From Bacteroidota bacterium (lineage in GTDB: Bacteria; Bacteroidota; Bacteroidia; AKYH767-A; OLB10), in assembly GCA_023251535.1 (NCBI GenBank), contig JAHEYP010000009.1, positions 1 to 64,000 of the forward strand: a stretch of 64,000 nt of DNA, given 5' to 3'. This document shows positions 9,560 through 17,369 of this stretch, one piece after another. Positions within the stretch are counted from its first letter, which is position 1, and each line of letters starts with the position of its first letter. Both the position numbers and the translations under genes were made by a program. The notes under the pieces were generated by a model, which worked only from the letters and a program-made list of their open reading frames with translations, was not told where the DNA came from and made no database searches.

Positions 9560-12226
9560 TTAGTTTTTAATCCAATTCTGCTTAAACTGCTTCTGTTTAT
9601 CTCTTAATTCAAGATGATAAATTCCCGTTGGAAAATTCTTAACATTAATATTGATATCTTCATTTTCAACTAGTGGATCTATTCTTTGAACTAAGACTAG
9701 CTGTCCCAATTGATCATAAATATTTATTTGTGCTTCTGTCAATTTTTGGCCTTGTAAACGAATATGTAATTCGTCGAAGGCTGGATTCGGCCAACAGATT
9801 ACGTCACTTCCGTTCAATGTACTTCCAATTCCGGTAGCCACGAAATGTATTATGCTTGATGTAGACGAGCATCCATCCAGGTTCGTAACTACAACAGAAT
9901 AATTTCCACTTATTGAAGCCACATAAAAAGAATCAATTGCGTTTGATATTTCGATATCACTTATATACCATTGATAACTTGATCCGGGAACGAGACAAGA
10001 CAAGGTGTCTCCATTAACAGACGTTGTAACAACAGGATTTGATAAAACTTCCCATGTGAATTGCTTATGTTGTGAGCAATACGGATTTGAAGCTTCCATT
10101 TCAATTACATGTGTACCAAGTGGAAGAATGGATAACAATAGCAACGTGTCGCCGACGCCAAAACTACTTCCATCGATCGTCCAGTTAATACTAGATGGTA
10201 TTCGTGTAGGTGCTATAAAGTCGAAATTATCATGTTCGCAAGAAATCAATGTGTCAGGACTTTGTGCAATTATTGAATCACAATCAAACAGTATTAAGGA
10301 AGAAGTATTTGTTGCGATTGGTGGATTTAAGTCAAAATAAATCCACGCTGTATTCTTCAAGGTGTCGCCCATCGCTGCAGGCGTTTTTAGACTTATTCTA
10401 TAATTAATAAACCCTTTACTACCTTCTTCACTACGTCCGCTATCGAGTAAATTAATATCGCTAAAGGTATAAGTAATTTTCCCACTGCTTTCTATTTGCC
10501 ATGTATAGCCATGGCTGGATGAAAGGGGAATAAATGTATTAAAATCAAATTTAGTATCAAGTGTATCAACAATTACAATTCTAAACGCAGTATCGTTACC
10601 AGTATTTTGAAATTCAATTTGGTAATCGAAGTATGGTGTTGTAGTGGGCAGCCAATTGCCTTCTCCAAATCCATTTGGCTGCACTGACTTATGATTTGGA
10701 TCGTAAGATCCTGTTATCATTGTGGTGGTGGAGTAACTATTGTTTGAGGGGTTTATATCTACTTGAGACTGGTAAATAAGAGAACTCGCAGTAACATAGG
10801 TTCCGATTAAATTTGGATTATTGGGGACTTGTACATTTACATAAAATCTATCCTCATTAAGTGCGTTAATTACAGTTGGATACCACATTGCATAACCAGG
10901 CCCAACCGAATCAGCAATAGGATAAGTTGAATTCAATACTAAAAGGGGATCGAATTGCAATACTATCGAATCAATATTCGCCGGAACGGCTGATAGATTA
11001 AAGAGTGAAAGAGTAATTTCACCAGGTTTCCCTGGACGCAAAGTTGTAATATTAATAAATGTCATTAAATCCATTCCTGGAGATGTATCTGTTAAATTGA
11101 TAACAGTATTATTTCCAGTAATTATTGAAAAGGGATACGGTTCTACTGGGCATCTTACTCCTAATAATCCATTATATTGAGGAGTATGTTGCAATGTATA
11201 AGACCCAATATTTAAATCAATTGAGTAGTTACCATTTTGGTCGGTATTTGTATAATAGGGACCAGGGCTAATTTCAACAATAGCACCCTGTTCCTTAGGC
11301 TCTGCTAAATCATATAAACAGTTATTATTCAAATCAACAAAAATGTTTCCTGAAACTGTTCCACATGCAGTTCCTAGATCTGGAACTGTTACGTAAACAG
11401 TTCTAAATAACGTCGAATTTCTAGAATAATATTTCAATAAATAATCCCCTGCAGGCAAATTATTAAAAGCGTAGACCTGATTATAACTATTGATTATTGA
11501 ATCTTTGGGCGATGTTACTCCAACTTTATAAAGAAAAACAGAATAGTATGATGTGCTCCAAGTGAAATTTAAAGAATCATCGTACGCCTCAAGAGTGTCA
11601 TGAATTTGACCATTAGAAGAATTATGACATGCACCATAAATAAATGGCGTTGGCATGGCAAACCCATAGGCTCCTAATGTATCATGAATAACGAAAGCAC
11701 AACCATTTATATCGCTCAAATGCACATTGTATGGTAGGCCATGTAGTGTTAATGTTCCACAACCTGAGGAACTTGGCGAAAAAGGGGAAATATCGGTCAA
11801 ATAATTTGATGATCCGCCTAGATTATTTCCCAAGCAATCCCAACCGATTTGAGGATAAAGTCCATTATGGACAACTACAATATAATTTCCATTATTATCA
11901 AATCCCGATGATGGGTTCTGTTCATAACCTACATCAAGGAAATTATCGTTATTCACATTAGCTGTAAAAATAAATGTTGAACCTACAGCATCCGTAATAG
12001 TACAAGAATACGTGCCCGCATATAGATTTTGAATGGTTTGTGTTGTTAAGCCATTGGGAGACCATAAAAATGTATACGGATATACTCCTCCATTTACAGA
12101 TAAAAATATACTACCCGTACCCGAATTACAGGCGTCGTTTATTATTGTTGCGTTTCCGGATAAAGCTGCCTTAACAGAAGTATTGGAAAAAAATATGAAC
12201 AGTATAATCAAAATGAGCTTTTTCAT
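9560..12226 (-). CDS. T9SS secreted protein with SdrD-B-like and DUF7619-type domains
   Basis: About 888 residues from the ATG at 12226. I chose it because it begins a signal peptide (MKKLILIILFIFFSNTSVKA); the open frame extends 20 codons further but with no leader-like sequence. The N-terminal part has SprB-type repeats (GGVYPYTFLWSPNG, TIQNLYAGTYSCTITD). A SdrD/Cna-B-like segment follows (GNIFVDLNNNCLYD, YTNTDQNGNYSIDL). Then comes a conserved Bacteroidota domain with GSYDPNHKSVQPNG, YQIEFQNTGNDTA and IYFDLNPPIATNT, which I take as the DUF7619/conserved-repeat type. An Ig/PKD-like segment precedes the T9SS sorting domain (VICWPNPAFDELHIRL). It is probably a cell-surface or secreted adhesin. 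The next gene starts within 2 to 11 bases of its stop, so both are likely co-transcribed. Both lie inside the block bracketed by the 56-bp repeats. Confidence 0.88.
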   Translation of the reverse strand: MKKLILIILFIFFSNTSVKAALSGNATIINDACNSGTGSIFLSVNGGVYPYTFLWSPNGLTTQTIQNLYAGTYSCTITDAVGSTFIFTANVNNDNFLDVGYEQNPSSGFDNNGNYIVVVHNGLYPQIGWDCLGNNLGGSSNYLTDISPFSPSSSGCGTLTLHGLPYNVHLSDINGCAFVIHDTLGAYGFAMPTPFIYGACHNSSNGQIHDTLEAYDDSLNFTWSTSYYSVFLYKVGVTSPKDSIINSYNQVYAFNNLPAGDYLLKYYSRNSTLFRTVYVTVPDLGTACGTVSGNIFVDLNNNCLYDLAEPKEQGAIVEISPGPYYTNTDQNGNYSIDLNIGSYTLQHTPQYNGLLGVRCPVEPYPFSIITGNNTVINLTDTSPGMDLMTFINITTLRPGKPGEITLSLFNLSAVPANIDSIVLQFDPLLVLNSTYPIADSVGPGYAMWYPTVINALNEDRFYVNVQVPNNPNLIGTYVTASSLIYQSQVDINPSNNSYSTTTMITGSYDPNHKSVQPNGFGEGNWLPTTTPYFDYQIEFQNTGNDTAFRIVIVDTLDTKFDFNTFIPLSSSHGYTWQIESSGKITYTFSDINLLDSGRSEEGSKGFINYRISLKTPAAMGDTLKNTAWIYFDLNPPIATNTSSLILFDCDSIIAQSPDTLISCEHDNFDFIAPTRIPSSINWTIDGSSFGVGDTLLLLSILPLGTHVIEMEASNPYCSQHKQFTWEVLSNPVVTTSVNGDTLSCLVPGSSYQWYISDIEISNAIDSFYVASISGNYSVVVTNLDGCSSTSSIIHFVATGIGSTLNGSDVICWPNPAFDELHIRLQGQKLTEAQINIYDQLGQLVLVQRIDPLVENEDININVKNFPTGIYHLELRDKQKQFKQNWIKN

Positions 12227-12470
12227 GCGTATGCTTATATTATAGTAAAGGTATAGAAACTTTTTAAAATTCAGGCATTTAATCAAATTTCTTATTTATG
12301 TTCTTATAATAATTGAATACAACAACCTATTATATATTTATCAATAGAAGGAGAAACTGCCTAAGAAATTTGAATTATAAAAGCCTTTTAACATTGTATC
12401 AGAAGGAATGGCTAAATAAAATTTATGCAATTACTCCATTGGACCACTATCAAAAACATAAATGGACCTC

Positions 12471-12526
12471 TTATTAAGTCCTGGTTAAAGAAAAATAAAG
12501 TTAAGATTTTAGATTTTTCGGGGGTA
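12471..12526 (+). repeat. Direct repeat copy 2 (orphan nuclease 3' end)
   Basis: This is the partner of 727-782 with 55 of 56 bases identical. Here the sequence has no gene body upstream. The reading frame stays open through the repeat and ends nine bases later with residues TSS, against VNH in the intact gene. That is the pattern expected if an element inserted at the gene's 3' end and supplied a replacement end. Confidence 0.93.
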
Positions 12527-12642
12527 ACTTCCTCATAATTACCACTTCACCGTTTTATTGCGCTCTTTATTGATATAGCAATTCTTGTTCTAATTACTAT
12601 TAGGGTGAACCAACTTAGGCAACGAAAATCAGCTTTTCAACT

Positions 12643-12674
12643 TTTGCACAAATAGTTCGAAAGCCGTACTTTTG
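12643..12674 (+). promoter_or_regulatory. Bacteroidota-type promoter of the ELW-repeat gene
   Basis: TTTG at 12643-12646, a 20-base spacer and TACTTTTG at 12667-12674 match the TTTG-N19/20-TAnnTTTG consensus. The start codon is 17 bases further on. Confidence 0.75.
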
Positions 12675-12691
12675 CAGTTCACTTAAACAAC

Positions 12692-15151
12692 ATGAAAAAA
12701 CTTTACTTCTCAATTGTATTAATTCTTGCCTCCTTAATTACGCAAGCACAATTACCAGTAATGGTAAGCGACATTAAACCAGGAGCCGTTGGCGGATTCG
12801 AATATGCGAGTACCTATGATTATTATACAGGATCATTCAATATTGTCTGGGAAAATAATGGCTACATTTATTTTACTGCCATTAATTATTCCTCTGTTCC
12901 CAATGGAAACACACCTACCAATAATTATGAGCTCTGGAGAAGTGATGGAACGGCTGCGGGAACTAGTATTGTAAAAGATATTTATCCAGGAAACACGGGG
13001 TCAAATCCGGGAGATTTTCATGCAATAAATGGTACATTATATTTTACAGCCACAACTCCAACAACAGGACGAGAACTTTGGAAAACCGACGGAACAACGG
13101 CAGGTACTGTTATGGTAAAAGATATTAAAGCTGGTGCTGTGGGTGGATTCGAATATGCGAGTACTTACGATTATTATACTTCCACTTTTACTCCTGTGTG
13201 GATACAAGGAAATACTTTTTACTTCGTCGCTATTGATTATAGTTCAGTACCAAATGGAAATACACCTTCCAATAACTTTGAACTTTGGAAAAGTGATGGT
13301 ACCGATGTAGGTACAGTGCGCGTTAAAGACATCAATTCAAATAATACAGTAAGCTCTTATCCGGGTGATTTTTACGATTTCAACGGGACACTCTATTTTA
13401 CTGCTACCACCGCTGCTAGCGGACGTGAACTTTGGAAAACAGACGGTACTGCTGCAGGTACTGTTATGGTGAAAGAAATTAAAGCAGGGGCTGTCGGTGG
13501 ATTTGAATATGCGAGCACTTACGACTATTATACTTCTACTTTTACTCCTGTGTGGACACAAGGAAATACTTTTTATTTCGTCGCTATTGATTATAGTTCA
13601 GTACCAAATGGAAATACACCTTCCAATAACTTTGAACTTTGGAAAAGTGATGGTACCGATGTGGGTACCGTGCGTGTTAAAGACATCAATTCAAATAATA
13701 CAGTAAGCTCTTATCCTGGTGATTTTTACGATTTCAACGGAACACTCTATTTTACTGCTACTACCGCTGCTAACGGACGTGAACTTTGGAAAACAGACGG
13801 TACTGCTGCAGGTACTGTTATGGTGAAAGAAATTAAAGCAGGGGCTGTGGGTGGATTTGAATATGCGAGTACTTACGACTATTATACTTCTACTTTTACT
13901 CCTGTGTGGACGCAAGGAAATACTTTTTACTTCGTCGCCATTGATTATAGTTCAGTACCAAATGGAAACACACCTTCCAATAACTTTGAACTTTGGAAAA
14001 GTGACGGTACCGATGTGGGTACCGTAAAGGTGAAAGATATCAATACAACTACTACTGTAAGTTCTTATCCCGGGGATTTTTATGCAAACAATGGTACTTT
14101 GTATTTTACCGCAACAACTGCAGCTAGCGGACGTGAACTTTGGAAAACAGACGGTACTGCTGCAGGTACTGTTATGGTGAAAGAAATTAAAGCAGGGGCT
14201 GTGGGTGGATTTGAATATGCGAGTACTTACGACTATTATACTTCTACTTTTACTCCTGTGTGGACGCAAGGAAATACTTTTTACTTCGTCGCTATTGATT
14301 ATAGTTCAGTACCAAATGGAAACACACCTGCCAATAACTTTGAACTTTGGAAAAGTGATGGTACCGATGTGGGTACCGTAAAGGTGAAAGATATTAATTC
14401 AAATAATACAGTTAGTTCCTATCCTGGTGATTTTTATAGTCGTAATGGAACATTATATTTCACTGCTACAACAGCCGCAAGCGGACGGGAGCTTTGGAAA
14501 ACCGATGGAACAAATGCTGGCACTATTATGGTGAAAGAAATCAAAGCGGGCGCTGTTGGTGGTTTCGAATATGCGAGTACTTACGACTATTATTCTATGA
14601 CATTTACTAGCCCGTTTAGTATTGGTAATGATTTTTACTTTGTTGCTAATGATTATAGCTCTGTACCCAATGGTGGTGCATTTTCCAATAACTATGAACT
14701 TTGGAAAAGTGATGGATCTGCAGCAGGAACAAGTAAAGTATTAGACATTCATCCGAGCACAACCGTTGGATCATATCCAGGTGATTTTGCGCTTGCTTTA
14801 GGAAAAGTATTTTTTACGGCTACTGACAATACGCACGGAAGAGAACTTTGGGTAATTAATGCAGCGGCGACGGATGTTGAAGAATTAACTGGCAATCAAA
14901 CCTTGGCTGTCTATCCTAATCCTGCTAATGATCAACTTAAAGTTAAGTGGAGATCAGAGGATATAAATCAATCATTAAATAAAATTGAAGTGAGTGATTT
15001 AAATGGTCGATCGCTATTATCAGAAACCTTAACTGATGCTAAAGGAGAATTTTCGTATAGCCTTGACGTTAGTACACTATCTCCAGGAATTTACTTTGTG
15101 AATTTACAAGGAGATGGGTACAATAAAACCATGAAATTTGTGAAACAATAA
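12692..15151 (+). CDS. ELWxxDGTxxGT-repeat T9SS protein
   Basis: 819 residues with a signal peptide (MKKLYFSIVLILASLITQAQ). The body is six units of about 118 residues. Each has GAVGGFEYASTYDYY, then YFVAIDYSSVPNGN, ELWKSDGTDVGT, GTLYFTAT and GRELWKTDGT. The ELWxxDGTxxGT element occurs twice per unit, in a family thought to form beta-propeller-like extracellular domains. The C-terminus is a T9SS sorting domain (LAVYPNPANDQLKVKW, ending GIYFVNLQGDGYNKTMKF). The role is unknown; surface binding or adhesion is a guess. Units 2 to 5 are nearly identical in DNA, so copy number may vary between strains. It has its own promoter and a bidirectional terminator downstream. Confidence 0.9.
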   Translation: MKKLYFSIVLILASLITQAQLPVMVSDIKPGAVGGFEYASTYDYYTGSFNIVWENNGYIYFTAINYSSVPNGNTPTNNYELWRSDGTAAGTSIVKDIYPGNTGSNPGDFHAINGTLYFTATTPTTGRELWKTDGTTAGTVMVKDIKAGAVGGFEYASTYDYYTSTFTPVWIQGNTFYFVAIDYSSVPNGNTPSNNFELWKSDGTDVGTVRVKDINSNNTVSSYPGDFYDFNGTLYFTATTAASGRELWKTDGTAAGTVMVKEIKAGAVGGFEYASTYDYYTSTFTPVWTQGNTFYFVAIDYSSVPNGNTPSNNFELWKSDGTDVGTVRVKDINSNNTVSSYPGDFYDFNGTLYFTATTAANGRELWKTDGTAAGTVMVKEIKAGAVGGFEYASTYDYYTSTFTPVWTQGNTFYFVAIDYSSVPNGNTPSNNFELWKSDGTDVGTVKVKDINTTTTVSSYPGDFYANNGTLYFTATTAASGRELWKTDGTAAGTVMVKEIKAGAVGGFEYASTYDYYTSTFTPVWTQGNTFYFVAIDYSSVPNGNTPANNFELWKSDGTDVGTVKVKDINSNNTVSSYPGDFYSRNGTLYFTATTAASGRELWKTDGTNAGTIMVKEIKAGAVGGFEYASTYDYYSMTFTSPFSIGNDFYFVANDYSSVPNGGAFSNNYELWKSDGSAAGTSKVLDIHPSTTVGSYPGDFALALGKVFFTATDNTHGRELWVINAAATDVEELTGNQTLAVYPNPANDQLKVKWRSEDINQSLNKIEVSDLNGRSLLSETLTDAKGEFSYSLDVSTLSPGIYFVNLQGDGYNKTMKFVKQ
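12782..14855 (+). repeat. Six tandem units of 351-354 bp inside the ELW-repeat gene
   Basis: Units begin at 12782, 13133, 13487, 13841, 14195 and 14549. The first interval is 351 bases and the rest are exactly 354. The inner units differ by few bases, while the first and last have diverged, which fits recent unit duplication or gene conversion in the centre. Confidence 0.95.
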
Positions 15152-15172
15152 TTTTATTCTTGAAAAAATATA

Positions 15173-15207
15173 AACAGCTATTGGGAAACCGGTAGCTGTT
15201 TTTTTAT
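15173..15207. terminator. Bidirectional terminator
   Basis: AACAGCTA (15173-15180) pairs with TAGCTGTT (15193-15200), followed by a run of T. The opposite strand also ends in a T-rich run. It lies between the converging ELW-repeat and helicase genes. Confidence 0.75.
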
Positions 15208-17123
15208 TCATAAAACTCCCATGCAGATACGTAAGCTTGAATCTCTTCGATGTAGTCGATAAAACTTTTATAGAATGGATGATTCGCTAAAGTGGAACTA
15301 TCACCAATCACAACCAACTTCGATTTAGCTCGTGTAAGAGCAACATTCATGCGTCGGATGTCATTTAAAAATCCGATTTCTTTTGTGTCGTTACTCCTTA
15401 CAAGGCTTATGTAAATAACATCGCGTTCTTGTCCTTGGAATCCATCTACTGTTTTTACTACAATTTTTATCGGCGTATTTTGCAACTCGTCATCATTCCT
15501 GATTAAATCTTCTATAAGTAGAACTTGTTCTTTGTAAGGTGAGATTATCCCTACTGAAATTTCTCGTCGTCTTTTTTCTAAAGGATTATACTGATGCAAT
15601 AATAATTTCAAATGTTTTAAAAGAAGGATGGCTTCTTCCTCATTCGAAATACTTAAGCTTTCAGGATTTACCTTTTCATTGTAACCACAACCGGCAGTAT
15701 CAATATATGTTACAGCTGTATTTAACAAATGATCATGTTCATCGTTACTTAGTAAACGATGTTTCACGTTTTCTGCTGCCAATAAATTTTCGTCGTAAAA
15801 TTGTCGGTTTGAAAAATGCATGATATGTTCGTGCATCCGATATTGCATATTGAGCATAATAGAAACATTCTCGAGATTCATTGCTTTCTCGAATAATGTT
15901 TCTTTCAACTGTGCTGCTTCGGGACGTTTCGATTTTACTGTGGGAGGTAATTGAAAATGATCTCCAGCAAAAATCACTCGATCACTTCGAGTGATAGGAA
16001 TCCAACTCATCGGTTCAAGGGCTTGTGCTGCTTCGTCAATAAAAACGGTGGTGAATTGTCGATCGCGCATCATTTTACTGGATGAAACAACTGGAGTACA
16101 AGCAATCACTTGAGCTTTATCAAATTGATCGTTGATCATATAATCCTCAAGCACTCTTGCCTCTTGCAATATTTTCTTTCCTTCTTGATAAAACAATTGT
16201 CGCTGTTCTCGCTCTTCTCTTCCTAATGTACGTTTATATTTTCCAGCCATGCGAAAATATTCGTCGGCTGTTTTACGATAATTCTTTAAATCTTTATAGG
16301 ATTCATGTGCAGCAACTTTAGCATCGAGTGTGTTAGAAAGAACATCTTCAGAAACACGAGCAGGATTTCCTAAGCGCAAAACAGTAACGCCTTCACGATG
16401 TAATTTCTCAGTTAATAAATCAACAGCAGTATTGCTCGGACTACAAACCAAAACTTGTTTTTCTGTTTTCAGCACTTGTTTAATTGCTTGAACAAGCGTT
16501 GTTGTTTTTCCTGTGCCCGGAGGACCATGTATGATCGCAATATCACAAGCAGAGAGTATTTTTCGCACTGCTTCATTCTGCGAAGCATTTAATTTTTCAA
16601 TATCGAATTGATGAGGAATTTTTTCGAATTCCGGAGTTCGATTATCGTAAATAACATCACGAATTGCTGCCAACCGATTTCCAGATGCACGAATCACTTT
16701 ATCGAGAGCAAAATCCATTTCACGATAGGATGCCTCATCAAATGAAAGATTAATTCCAAGTTTACCATCATCACACCAATCAGGAAGTTCATCAACAGAA
16801 AGAGCAATGCGAAGTTTATTTGGTCCCAACACTTTCACTGTGCCCGACAAAGGAGTTTCTCCAGGATAAAGATTCGAAAACAAGGAAACTATTTTTCCTC
16901 CGGAAAATTGATGCGGCTCATTATGATTTGTTGTTCTTTCGATATCGATAGACAAATATTCGCCTAACCCGATTTCTGAACTAACAATACTTATCGGATA
17001 CCAAGTAACGCCATTTTGCTTTCTATAAGAAATATTATTTCTTGAAAACAATTCACTGTATTGTTCAAAATCGTCGTCGCGTTCCATTTTCAACAACGAC
17101 TTTAGTTGTAATAATCTTTCCAA
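15204..17123 (-). CDS. Upf1/IGHMBP2-like superfamily 1 helicase
   Basis: 639 residues. The P-loop GPPGTGKTTT is near residue 198 and the DEAAQA Walker B motif near 361. HFQLPPTV follows near 386, and the C-terminal helicase motifs YRMHEHIM, TVDGFQGQERDVI and ALTRAKSKLVVIGD are all present. The N-terminal domain (residues about 1-150) matches the beta-barrel region of Bacteroidota IGHMBP2-like proteins. These are ATP-dependent DNA/RNA unwinding enzymes; the cellular role in bacteria is unclear. The start appears to be TTG at 17123. It yields MERLLQLKSLLKMERDDD, which aligns well with the usual family N-terminus as I recall it. An in-frame ATG 12 codons later is the alternative. The gene is transcribed alone. 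Confidence 0.88.
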   Translation of the reverse strand: MERLLQLKSLLKMERDDDFEQYSELFSRNNISYRKQNGVTWYPISIVSSEIGLGEYLSIDIERTTNHNEPHQFSGGKIVSLFSNLYPGETPLSGTVKVLGPNKLRIALSVDELPDWCDDGKLGINLSFDEASYREMDFALDKVIRASGNRLAAIRDVIYDNRTPEFEKIPHQFDIEKLNASQNEAVRKILSACDIAIIHGPPGTGKTTTLVQAIKQVLKTEKQVLVCSPSNTAVDLLTEKLHREGVTVLRLGNPARVSEDVLSNTLDAKVAAHESYKDLKNYRKTADEYFRMAGKYKRTLGREEREQRQLFYQEGKKILQEARVLEDYMINDQFDKAQVIACTPVVSSSKMMRDRQFTTVFIDEAAQALEPMSWIPITRSDRVIFAGDHFQLPPTVKSKRPEAAQLKETLFEKAMNLENVSIMLNMQYRMHEHIMHFSNRQFYDENLLAAENVKHRLLSNDEHDHLLNTAVTYIDTAGCGYNEKVNPESLSISNEEEAILLLKHLKLLLHQYNPLEKRRREISVGIISPYKEQVLLIEDLIRNDDELQNTPIKIVVKTVDGFQGQERDVIYISLVRSNDTKEIGFLNDIRRMNVALTRAKSKLVVIGDSSTLANHPFYKSFIDYIEEIQAYVSAWEFYE

Positions 17124-17369
17124 TTGCTCTTTCTCTAAACCCAGTTGCGAAAGTAGTGAAATGATACCCTATTAAAGGCGGAACACTTTTTAAACAAAAA
17201 AACTGTATGATAAATTTGTTCACTCTAGCTATTATATTCTTGATTGTCAATTAATTAAGCAAAACAAAAGGTGTTTTAGCGGAATGGCTTAAATTATGTT
17301 TAATACAAGTAACTTTTAGTTGTTGATTGACGTAAAAACACGACTTAAGTTACTGAAAAAACAACCAAA

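Larger units (their letters stand above)
12227..12691. other. Intergenic region with island end and promoter
   Basis: This 465-base gap between divergent genes holds the second copy of the 56-bp repeat (12471-12526) and, near its right end, the promoter of the ELW-repeat gene. The frame through the repeat copy reads KSWLKKNKVKILDFSGVTSS and ends at a stop at 12536-12538, as if it were the severed end of a nuclease gene. The remaining bases are AT-rich, and I see no other gene. Confidence 0.7.

Noticed and set aside
13337-14269. Three similar antisense frames (about 74-105 codons) on the minus strand of the ELW-repeat gene
   Set aside because: They recur every 354 bases because the host gene is repetitive; their similarity is a by-product of the tandem units.
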